Notes under the pieces: model-generated | Told to the model about the DNA's origin: nothing | Seen by the model: the letters and a program-made list of their open reading frames with translations, nothing else | Database searches by the model: none | Made by a program: the position numbers and the translations under genes | Assembly (NCBI GenBank): GCA_964444805.1 | Contig: CAYUIK010000009.1 | Location: 1-15,732, forward strand | Length of the DNA: 15,732 nucleotides | Reading direction: 5' to 3' | Source of the DNA: RECG01 sp964444805 | GTDB taxonomy: Bacteria; Bacillota_I; Bacilli_A; Acholeplasmatales; Acholeplasmataceae | Shown: in pieces, positions 1 through 6,232 of the stretch | Position numbering within the stretch: position 1 is the stretch's first letter | How the letters are laid out: each line of letters begins with the position of its first letter

Positions 1-120
1 GGAGTGTAGGCCCTAAGTGGCTAAAAAGATAGTGAATTTTGGCAAGTATGTGGGTCTTTTCAACAACTGGAGAAACTCAATTTTTATCATTAAAAATCAT
101 CAATTTTACAGCCTAACAGA
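1..120. other. Left edge: no gene recognised
   Basis: About 120 A/T-leaning bases beyond the tRNA terminator. I find no convincing coding frame, RNA gene or promoter. A short plus-strand frame ends with a stop at 30-32 and could be the tail of a gene entering from outside the window, but it is too short to judge. Confidence 0.5.
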
Positions 121-155
121 AACAAAAAAGCCTATCATTTGTGTATGATAGACTT
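121..155 (-). terminator. Intrinsic terminator of the tRNA operon (and tex readthrough)
   Basis: On the minus strand arms 145-155 and 128-138 form an 11-bp stem (one G-T pair) with a six-base ACACAA loop, followed by a T-run (129-124). It starts 14 bases after tRNA-Glu. There is no T-run on the other side, so it acts in one direction only. Confidence 0.92.
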
Positions 156-168
156 ACTCGGCTAACAG

Positions 169-244
169 TGGTGACCCGTACGGGGTTCGAACCCGTGAAT
201 GCATGCGTGAAAGGCATGTGAGTTAACCGTTTCTCCAACGGGCC
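169..244 (-). tRNA. tRNA-Glu (anticodon TTC)
   Basis: A 76-base tRNA with CCA encoded. The acceptor GGCCCGT pairs with ACGGGTC (one G-T), the D stem is GAG/CTC, the anticodon stem CATGC/GCATG carries loop CTTTCAC (anticodon TTC), and the T arm is ACGGG-TTCGAAC-CCCGT. It is the second tRNA of the pair and is followed by a terminator. Confidence 0.97.
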
Positions 245-249
245 ACAAA

Positions 250-340
250 TGGCGGAGCAGGAGAGATTTGAACTCTCGCGCCAGTTCCCTGACCTACACC
301 CTTAGCAGGGGCGCCTCTTCAGCCACTTGAGTACTGCTCC
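250..340 (-). tRNA. tRNA-Ser (anticodon GCT)
   Basis: A 91-base class II tRNA. The seven-pair acceptor GGAGCAG/CTGCTCC, anticodon stem CGCCC/GGGTG with loop CTGCTAA (anticodon GCT, reading AGC/AGU), a long variable arm and T arm GAGAG-TTCAAAT-CTCTC are all visible. G discriminator and CCA are encoded in the DNA. It lies five bases upstream of tRNA-Glu. Confidence 0.97.
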
Positions 341-352
341 TTATTCTATATC

Positions 353-366
353 GACGCTTTCGCGCC
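353..366 (-). other. Leader hairpin with GAAA tetraloop upstream of tRNA-Ser
   Basis: GGCGC and GCGTC on the minus strand form a five-pair stem (one G-T) closed by a GAAA tetraloop, in the short leader between the promoter and the first tRNA. It overlaps the predicted start site, so it may belong to readthrough transcripts from tex. It could mark a processing site; no function is proven. Confidence 0.4.
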
Positions 367-371
367 TTTAT

Positions 372-400
372 AGAATAGCGTATTTTTTGATTTCTGTCAA
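372..400 (-). promoter_or_regulatory. Promoter of the tRNA-Ser/tRNA-Glu operon
   Basis: On the minus strand a consensus -35 TTGACA (395-400) is followed after exactly 17 bp by TATTCT (372-377). The -35 begins one base after the tex stop codon. The transcript would start near 365, about 25 bases before tRNA-Ser. Confidence 0.8.
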
Positions 401-401
401 C

Positions 402-2573
402 CTATTTCCCGTCTTTTAACATCGTTAATCCGACTTTTCCTCGGTCGAGATCGATCTTCAAGACATAAACTTTGACGATGTCTCCGACGTTTACGACATC
501 TCTCGGATGCTTGATATAACGATTGGACATCTTCGAAATATGGCAAAGTCCGTCTTCCTTGAGTCCAACATCAATGAAAGCTCCAAAATCAACGACGTTA
601 CGTACCGTTCCTTCGAGTTCCATCCCGATCTCAAGATCGTCGATCTTGAGAATGTCACTGCGTAGAAGCGGTTGTTGGAACTTGTCTCTCGGATCTCGTA
701 AGGGCGCGATGAAAGCATCCAAAATATCGTCAAGCGTATACTTATCAACATTCAGTTCATCTCTTAATTCTTTACGGTTGATCTTCTTGACGATGGTCTT
801 GACTTCCTCTTTCCCGAACATCTGTCCTGTAATATCATACTTCTTCATGATCGCTTTGGCGACATCATAGCTTTCCGGGTGAACGGCGGTCATATCGAGT
901 GCTTCGGCGCTTTCCGGAATCCTTAAGAATCCGGCAGCCTGTTCATAGGTCTTTTGCCCGAGTTTCGGAACATCGAGAATGTCCCTACGGCTACTGAAGC
1001 GACCGAGCTTATCCCGATACTTAACGATGTTTTGGGCACTCGACTTGTTCAAACCGGAAACATACATGAGGAGTGCCTTGGATGCGGTATTGACATTGAC
1101 ACCAACCTGGTTCACCGCCTGGGTCACGACGAAATTGAGTGACTCATTCAGTTTCTTCGGTGTCACGTCATGCTGATATTGTCCGACCCCGATCGACTTA
1201 GGATCAATTTTAACGAGTTCGGATAAGGGATCCTGTAGCCTTCTCGCAATCGAAGCTGCACTTCGTTCTTCCACCGAGAAATCGGGGAATTCCTCGCGAG
1301 CGAGTTCGCTCGCGGAGTAAACGGACGCTCCCGCCTCGTTAACGATCACATATTGAACCGGTAATTGGGTTGCCTTAAGGATATCTGCTACAAACGATTC
1401 GGTTTCTCGCGATGCCGTACCGTTACCGATCGCGATGACCTCAACCTTGTGTGTATTGATCAAGCGAATGAGTGTCCGCGTCGACTCTTTAATCAGACGG
1501 TCATTGACCGTCTGACCTTTACGTTTCTCATGGGGATAGATCACGCCCTTTTCAAGGACGGTTCCTTGTTCATTGACGACGGAGAGCTTGCAGCCGGTTC
1601 GAAAAGCCGGGTCAACCCCAAGAACAACTTTGCCCTTGAGTGGTGGCTGCAACAACAATTTCTGCAAATTATCCGCGAAGACGTCGATCGCTTGATCCTC
1701 GCCTTTTTCATTGAGTTCACTTCGAACTTCACGTTCAAGACTCGGATAGATCAAGCGCTTGAGCGCATCTTCGATCGCACCGCGAAAGAGATTCGCGACC
1801 GGAGAGTTATCGTCTCGAATGAGTTTTCGTTCGAGATAAGACGTCATTCTTTCCCTGTCGATGTCGATCTTAACGGTCAATATTTTTTCCTTTTCAGCCC
1901 GATTGATCGCGAGAATGCGGTGGGGTCTAATTCGACTGACCGCTTCATTGTAATCGTAATACATCTCATAGGTCTTGCGTTCGTCCGGTGCGTTCTTTTT
2001 GACTTTCGTGATGACGGTACCGTAATTGACCATCATTTCTCTTAAGTCCTTGCGGTAGTTGGCATCATCGCTGATCATTTCCGCGATGATGTAGAGCGCG
2101 CCTTCAATCGCTTCATGGACGTCCTTGACGTCTTCATTTAAGTATTTTTCAGCCTCTTTTTCGACGCTCTCATGGGGGAAAAGCATCATCCACGTTGCGA
2201 AAGGTTCTAGCCCTTTGGCGACCGCTTCGGTCGCTTTCGTCTTTTTCTTTTCCTTGTATGGTCGATAAAGGTCTTCGACTTCAACGAGTTTCTGGGCTTT
2301 CAGGATTTCCTGTTTGAGGTCTTCCGTCAGCATACCCTTCTCATCGATCAAACGAAGCACTTCTTCTTTTCGTTGCAAGAGATGATTCTGATATTCCCAC
2401 GTTTTATTGATTTCGTTGATTTGCTCCTCATCAAGTCCACCCGTGGCTTCTTTACGGTAACGGGCGATAAAGGGAATCGTATTGCCTTCATCTAATAGAT
2501 TGAGTACGGCAACGATCTTTTTTTCACTGATTCCCAGCGTCTGTTTAATATCCGATATGATCAATTCGTTCAT
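402..2573 (-). CDS. tex: Tex family S1 RNA-binding protein (YhgF/Tex)
   Basis: Tex is a conserved cytoplasmic nucleic-acid-binding protein related to eukaryotic Spt6 and linked to transcription. It has 723 aa, normal length. The N-terminal helical region has FIARYRKEATGGLDE (35-49) and DLYRPYK, both typical. A YqgF/RNase H-like domain starts at GKVVLGVDPAFRTGCKLSVV (314-333), with NGTASRETE and VNEAGASVYSASE. Helix-hairpin-helix repeats follow (NTASKALLMYVSGLN; FSSRRDILDVPKLG), and a C-terminal S1 domain lies at about 649-718 (GTVRNVVDFGAFIDVGLKEDGLCHIS). The start ATG has AAGGGAG eight bases upstream. No terminator follows the stop; the tRNA promoter begins at once, so transcripts may run on through the tRNAs. 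Confidence 0.97.
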   Translation of the reverse strand: MNELIISDIKQTLGISEKKIVAVLNLLDEGNTIPFIARYRKEATGGLDEEQINEINKTWEYQNHLLQRKEEVLRLIDEKGMLTEDLKQEILKAQKLVEVEDLYRPYKEKKKTKATEAVAKGLEPFATWMMLFPHESVEKEAEKYLNEDVKDVHEAIEGALYIIAEMISDDANYRKDLREMMVNYGTVITKVKKNAPDERKTYEMYYDYNEAVSRIRPHRILAINRAEKEKILTVKIDIDRERMTSYLERKLIRDDNSPVANLFRGAIEDALKRLIYPSLEREVRSELNEKGEDQAIDVFADNLQKLLLQPPLKGKVVLGVDPAFRTGCKLSVVNEQGTVLEKGVIYPHEKRKGQTVNDRLIKESTRTLIRLINTHKVEVIAIGNGTASRETESFVADILKATQLPVQYVIVNEAGASVYSASELAREEFPDFSVEERSAASIARRLQDPLSELVKIDPKSIGVGQYQHDVTPKKLNESLNFVVTQAVNQVGVNVNTASKALLMYVSGLNKSSAQNIVKYRDKLGRFSSRRDILDVPKLGQKTYEQAAGFLRIPESAEALDMTAVHPESYDVAKAIMKKYDITGQMFGKEEVKTIVKKINRKELRDELNVDKYTLDDILDAFIAPLRDPRDKFQQPLLRSDILKIDDLEIGMELEGTVRNVVDFGAFIDVGLKEDGLCHISKMSNRYIKHPRDVVNVGDIVKVYVLKIDLDRGKVGLTMLKDGK

Positions 2574-2594
2574 AATTTGTCTCCCTTATATAGC

Positions 2595-2617
2595 ACAAAA
2601 GGGCTAAGCCCTCTTGT
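2595..2617 (-). terminator. Intergenic hairpin before tex, possible weak terminator or attenuator
   Basis: On the minus strand the arms 2608-2617 and 2595-2604 form a 10-bp stem (one G-T pair) with a 3-base TTA loop; the core is AGGGC/GCCCT. The right arm contains TTTT, so the inner five-pair stem followed by TTTTG resembles a short intrinsic terminator. No U-run follows the full stem. It lies between the 225-aa gene and the tex ribosome binding site and could reduce readthrough into tex. Confidence 0.5.
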
Positions 2618-2623
2618 CTTGTG

Positions 2624-3301
2624 TCATGCGTTCATGTCCTCAAATGCCCAAGTGATTTCTTTGGAGTGGTCGATGAGTTCAAAGGTCTGTTCGACATCAT
2701 CGAAGATAAGAAGTTGGTTTTCGAGTTCCGTATCGATCGTATATGTTTCTTCATCGACTCCGCTGAATTCATACTCGGCGAGGGTTTCGAGATTTTCCGA
2801 CGATTCCATGTCGAGATCGATCAGGAACACGGACATGGTCTCGATACTGTTGACATCAAAGAGCGCTTCCTTGATATCCTCGTGGATCGCACTACTGCGA
2901 TAGAGGTAGATGTAAACGGTCGTATTGTCTTGGTTCATGAGTCGTTCAGCGTGATCGTCATACCCAGCTCGACCATTGAAATACGTGAAGTCCGCGATCC
3001 CGGCACCATCCTGTACCATGATGCCCATGAGGTCGTTCGTGGTGATGTGCAAGTAGTCGTCATAGACCCCCGGTTCGACGTCTTCATCGAAGTAGTTCGT
3101 CGCGAAGATGATCGATACGATGACGACCGTAATCGCGATCGCGATGATTCCTACCCGAAAAATCAAGATCTCATTTTTGGTCGGCTGACGCGACCGTGGC
3201 GACACGGTATCTCTTTCGACGCGTGTTTGCCGTTGGGATTTCTGATTTTGCTGGCCTTTCTTTTGTTGAGGTGCTTTTTTATTGGATTGCACTCTTGCCA
3301 T
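2624..3301 (-). CDS. Unrecognised single-pass membrane protein with acidic extracytoplasmic domain
   Basis: A 225-aa protein that I do not recognise. Residues 1-43 are rich in Lys, Gln and Arg (cytosolic tail), 44-67 form one strong membrane helix (EILIFRVGIIAIAITVVIVS), and 70-225 form an acidic soluble domain, so the topology is N-in/C-out. The domain contains TTVYIYLYRSSAIHEDIKEAL, SVFLIDLDM and later NQLLIFDDVEQTFELI, an arrangement that recalls a thioredoxin-like fold. Where a CxxC would be expected there is SSAIH, and the soluble domain has no cysteine. This fold is a guess. I start it at the ATG at 3301 (AGGA nine bases upstream) rather than 3334, which falls in the promoter. A nearly co-extensive antisense frame exists but lacks these signals. 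It lies between acpS and tex, with a hairpin before tex. Confidence 0.8.
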   Translation of the reverse strand: MARVQSNKKAPQQKKGQQNQKSQRQTRVERDTVSPRSRQPTKNEILIFRVGIIAIAITVVIVSIIFATNYFDEDVEPGVYDDYLHITTNDLMGIMVQDGAGIADFTYFNGRAGYDDHAERLMNQDNTTVYIYLYRSSAIHEDIKEALFDVNSIETMSVFLIDLDMESSENLETLAEYEFSGVDEETYTIDTELENQLLIFDDVEQTFELIDHSKEITWAFEDMNA

Positions 3302-3325
3302 AATGTCACATCCTATCCACATTGA

Positions 3326-3354
3326 ATTATACATAATTCCCGGGCAAAATACAA
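3326..3354 (-). promoter_or_regulatory. Promoter of the 225-aa membrane protein gene
   Basis: On the minus strand TTGTAT (3349-3354) and a perfect TATAAT (3326-3331) are separated by 17 bp, in the acpS downstream gap. The predicted start is just upstream of the ribosome binding site (AGGA, 3311-3314) and the ATG at 3301. This supports a separate transcription unit and the shorter start choice, because the longer frame (3334) would begin inside the -10 region. Confidence 0.6.
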
Positions 3355-3372
3355 ACTATATGGGTAAATATG

Positions 3373-3726
3373 TTAAGTGCTCTCGACCAGGACATAGGCG
3401 ATGGCATGCGTATCCGTGTGAGCGATGCTCACATGGATGATATCCCCTTGGGCGAAGTGTTTACTCTGGACATACGGTTTCCCGTGCTCATCGTTTAAGA
3501 TGATGAAATCGCGATAATTCGCTTGGCCGATCGAATCAAGTGCTTTGAATAGAGCTTCCTTGGCCGCGAAGCGTCCAGCTAGAAATGTTTTTTTTCTTTT
3601 TTCATCCGTCATCGCCTGATATACGGCTCGTTCCTCTTCTGCAAGGATTCGTTCGATGAAGCGTTCTCTGGTGATCCGATCAATCCGAGCGATCGTGACG
3701 ATGTCGGTCCCGATTCCCTTAATCAT
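3373..3726 (-). CDS. acpS: Holo-[acyl-carrier-protein] synthase AcpS
   Basis: Transfers the 4'-phosphopantetheine arm of CoA to apo-ACP, activating fatty acid synthesis. It has 117 aa, typical of the AcpS-type. The metal-binding Asp8 is in GIGTDIV and Glu57 in GRFAAKEALFKAL; the C-terminal strand IHVSIAHTDTHAIAYVLVE is also characteristic. The start codon overlaps the whiA stop (ATGA), implying coupled translation. It is the last gene of the cluster. I see no terminator hairpin before the next promoter, so readthrough into the downstream gene is possible. Confidence 0.96.
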   Translation of the reverse strand: MIKGIGTDIVTIARIDRITRERFIERILAEEERAVYQAMTDEKRKKTFLAGRFAAKEALFKALDSIGQANYRDFIILNDEHGKPYVQSKHFAQGDIIHVSIAHTDTHAIAYVLVEST

Positions 3727-4655
3727 TCGGCCTGTCCCTCCTTGATCGATTTGGCGATCTGCTTGATCTTAAACAGGCGATGATTCAATCCGGAGCGACT
3801 GATCGTCTCGCCGTACGTTTCTTCGAAGCGTTCGACGAGTTCGCGAAGACTCGCGTCCGGGTGAGCCTTGCGAAGTTCGATGACTTGTTTGATTCGATCG
3901 TTGATGTCGACATAATAGGATTCGATCAGTTCGATATCGCGGATCTGTTCGTATGCGGCCTCGATCGTTTTTTTCTCGTTGGCGATTTCGCAATTGATGA
4001 CACGATTGATCGAATTGTTAAAGTCACGCTTAATCCGCAAGTCTTCGAACTCGAAGACGGCATTCTGAGCTCCGCTTAACTGGATGAAGTCACTGATACT
4101 TTCGGCGCCCTTGAGATATGCGATATACCCCTTTCGCCGTTCGATGATCCGCGCATTCAAGTCAAAGTAATTCATGAGTTGCTGGATAAACACGATCTGA
4201 TCGGGATCGCTCGCGAAGATCTCTAAGTGATACTCCGCCGTTTTCGGATGGTTGACCGATCCGCGGGCAAGAAAAGCCGCCCGCAAATATGCCTTCTTCT
4301 GATCATCGGTCTGTGTAAAGATATCCTGACTTTCGATCGGATTTTCCATCAGACCGTGTTCGTTAATAATATCCTCGACCTTTGAAGACAGGCGAATGAT
4401 AATCGTTTGCCGTTGTTTGAGTTTGACCTGTTTCTTCGTGATTAGCGTCGTTTCCGCTTGATAGAGCGTTCGAACCAACCTTAAAAAACGCTTGGCAACC
4501 GTCGGATTGTTGGTCGTGAAATCGAGCATCTTCTTTTTATTCTCGATATGAAACTCGGAACTCAGATTGAGAAACGCCGCGAACTCGGCGAGTTGCTCAT
4601 CGGTCCCAACCGGAATCGTTACGAGTTCTTCTTTGACCGTACGTGCGAAGGACAT
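3723..4655 (-). CDS. whiA: DNA-binding protein WhiA
   Basis: WhiA (former DUF199) is a Gram-positive DNA-binding protein with a LAGLIDADG-endonuclease-like N-terminal domain that lacks nuclease activity, and a C-terminal helix-turn-helix. It affects cell division and chromosome organisation in Bacillus and sporulation in Streptomyces. Here it has 310 aa. The N-terminal SFARTVKEEL and RAAFLARGSVNHP, and the C-terminal helix-turn-helix region around ASLRELVERFEET...SRSGLNHRLFKI, are diagnostic. It starts 2 bp after trxB and its stop overlaps the acpS start in an ATGA arrangement. In Bacillus, rapZ (yvcJ) and yvcK lie directly upstream of whiA; here trxB abuts it and those genes are missing from the locus. 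Confidence 0.96.
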   Translation of the reverse strand: MSFARTVKEELVTIPVGTDEQLAEFAAFLNLSSEFHIENKKKMLDFTTNNPTVAKRFLRLVRTLYQAETTLITKKQVKLKQRQTIIIRLSSKVEDIINEHGLMENPIESQDIFTQTDDQKKAYLRAAFLARGSVNHPKTAEYHLEIFASDPDQIVFIQQLMNYFDLNARIIERRKGYIAYLKGAESISDFIQLSGAQNAVFEFEDLRIKRDFNNSINRVINCEIANEKKTIEAAYEQIRDIELIESYYVDINDRIKQVIELRKAHPDASLRELVERFEETYGETISRSGLNHRLFKIKQIAKSIKEGQAE

Positions 4656-4657
4656 TT

Positions 4658-5569
4658 CTATTCCCAGGTTTCCAAATATCTCAGGACGTTTTGGGCAGCG
4701 ATCGCGCCATCGGATGCTGCGGTAATGACCTGACGAATTTGCTTGTCGATGACATCACCGGATGCGAAGACGCCCGGAATCTTTGTTTCCATCTTGTCAT
4801 TGGCGACGATGTATCCGTAATCGGTGGTAATCCCCAAGTCCTTGACCATGTCCGTGACGGGATACATTCCGACGTATTCGAAGACGCCATCCGCTTCGAT
4901 TTCGATTTCTTTACCGTCTTTATTGGTAATAACGACGCCCTTTAGGCCGTTTTCACCTTTTAAGAACTTCTTAACCAGTGAACCGAAATGGAAGTCAACG
5001 TTTTTGGCTTTCTTTAAAATCTCCTGCGCTTTATAGTCCGCGGTCAGATCATCTAAGTTTTGCACGATCGTCACGTGTGACGCGAGCGTCGTTAAATACG
5101 ATGCTTCCTCGACGGCACTGTTTCCACCGCCGACGACGACGACCTTGCGGTCCTTATAGATCGGTCCGTCGCAGATCGCGCACCAGCTGATGCCGTTCAT
5201 GGCTAGCTCATCTTCACCCTCGACACCGAGACGACGCGGTACGTTGCCGGTCGCGATGATGACGGCTTTTGTCTCATATGTTTCGTTGTTGGTCACGACT
5301 TTTTTGACGTTGCCATCGACTTCGACCTTAGAAACTTCGTCAAAGATGACTTCGACGCCGATATCCTGAACGTGGTCGAACATGTTCAAAGCGAGTTGAA
5401 AACCGTCGAGTTTCTTGTAGCCGGTATAATTCTCGATTTCCTTGTAGTTCACGAGTTGTCCGCCTGGGGCGTTTTTCTCGAAGATCGCGACGTTCAAATT
5501 CGCTCTTTTAGCATAGATTCCTGCTGTCATGCCGGCAGGACCCGATCCGATAATGAGTAGGTCATACAT
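4658..5569 (-). CDS. trxB: Thioredoxin reductase-like flavoprotein, lacking the NADPH HRRxxxR motif
   Basis: A 303-aa low-molecular-weight thioredoxin reductase. FAD site GSGPAG (8-13), redox pair CAIC (130-133) in WCAICDG, nucleotide-binding GGGNSAVEEA (147-156) and C-terminal FAD motif GDVIDKQIRQVITAASDG are all present. The stretch that normally reads VHRRDxxRA, whose arginines hold the 2'-phosphate of NADPH, reads VQNLDDLTAD (169-178); no arginine remains. The enzyme may therefore use NADH or another electron donor. It should still reduce thioredoxin, or a thioredoxin-like partner, through CxxC. The start ATG at 5569 is 24 bp after ppaX, with AAAGAGAG upstream. It is followed two bases later by whiA. 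Family assignment is certain; cofactor use is inference. Confidence 0.95.
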   Translation of the reverse strand: MYDLLIIGSGPAGMTAGIYAKRANLNVAIFEKNAPGGQLVNYKEIENYTGYKKLDGFQLALNMFDHVQDIGVEVIFDEVSKVEVDGNVKKVVTNNETYETKAVIIATGNVPRRLGVEGEDELAMNGISWCAICDGPIYKDRKVVVVGGGNSAVEEASYLTTLASHVTIVQNLDDLTADYKAQEILKKAKNVDFHFGSLVKKFLKGENGLKGVVITNKDGKEIEIEADGVFEYVGMYPVTDMVKDLGITTDYGYIVANDKMETKIPGVFASGDVIDKQIRQVITAASDGAIAAQNVLRYLETWE

Positions 5570-5593
5570 GGTTATACACGCTCTCTTTCTAAT

Positions 5594-6232
5594 TTATATA
5601 ACATCTTTTAGATGTACGAGATCATCGATCGCGTACTCCGGTTGTAAAGCAAGCATTTCCTTCAGACGGTGACTATAGGTCACCGCACAGGAAAGAATAC
5701 CGGCCGCCTTGGCGGCGCGTATGTCGTTCTCGTGGTCTCCCACGTAGATCGTTTCTTCCGGTTTCGCCTTGAACAGGTTCAAGGCCTTTTGAATCGGCTC
5801 AGCGTCGGGCTTGTGTTTTTTGACGTCCTCGTAACCGATGAGTCCGTCAATATGTTCGATCAGCTCGATGCGTCTCAAGTGGTCGAGGGCGACGTGACGC
5901 ATTTTTGACGTGACGATGCCGATCGTACATCCCTGCTTCTTGAGATAGGTAAGCGTCTCTTTGGCATGGGGATAGGCGAAGAGTTCTTTTGCGAACGCCT
6001 GATCGGAGACGTTTCGATAGTGTGCGATCATATCCGCGACTTTGACCTCGTCATCGGCATAGTACCCGAACGTATCGAAGAGCGTTTGACCGAGAAATCC
6101 GGTATATTCCTCTTCTTTGAACTCGAGATCGGGTAGAAACGTCTGAAACGTATCCTTGAACGCCCCGAGTATGACCTCAACGGATTTAAGAAGCGTACCA
6201 TCGAGATCGAAAAGGAACGTTTTAACCGGCAT
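5594..6232 (-). CDS. ppaX: Pyrophosphatase PpaX (HAD family)
   Basis: A 212-aa haloacid-dehalogenase-type hydrolase. Motif I is FDLDGTL with Asp9 and Asp11, motif II is VTSK (107-110), the motif III lysine lies in KHKPDAEP, and motif IV is VGDHENDI (164-171). Length and the region after motif I (a long cap beginning near residue 16) match Bacillus PpaX, which hydrolyses the pyrophosphate released by HPr-kinase phosphorylase. The nearby hprK strengthens this over phosphoglycolate phosphatase (Gph), its close relative. A longer frame opens at 6322, but those 30 residues come from lgt sequence. The ATG at 6232 has AGGGTG six bases upstream and immediately precedes the HAD motif. It overlaps the end of lgt by 11 bp. 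Confidence 0.88.
   Translation of the reverse strand: MPVKTFLFDLDGTLLKSVEVILGAFKDTFQTFLPDLEFKEEEYTGFLGQTLFDTFGYYADDEVKVADMIAHYRNVSDQAFAKELFAYPHAKETLTYLKKQGCTIGIVTSKMRHVALDHLRRIELIEHIDGLIGYEDVKKHKPDAEPIQKALNLFKAKPEETIYVGDHENDIRAAKAAGILSCAVTYSHRLKEMLALQPEYAIDDLVHLKDVI

Noticed and set aside
75..110. A/T-rich inverted repeat (TTTTTA-TCAT-TAAAAA) as a terminator
   Set aside because: The stem is only A/T pairs with no GC core and no T-run; the clear terminator of the tRNAs lies at 121-155.
1365..2045. Plus-strand frame of 226 codons inside tex
   Set aside because: Antisense to conserved Tex domains, with no recognisable protein features.
2621..3325. Plus-strand frame (234 codons) almost co-extensive with the 225-aa membrane protein gene
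   Set aside because: The minus-strand reading has a promoter, a ribosome binding site, a clear membrane helix and the same direction as all neighbours; the plus frame has none of these supports.
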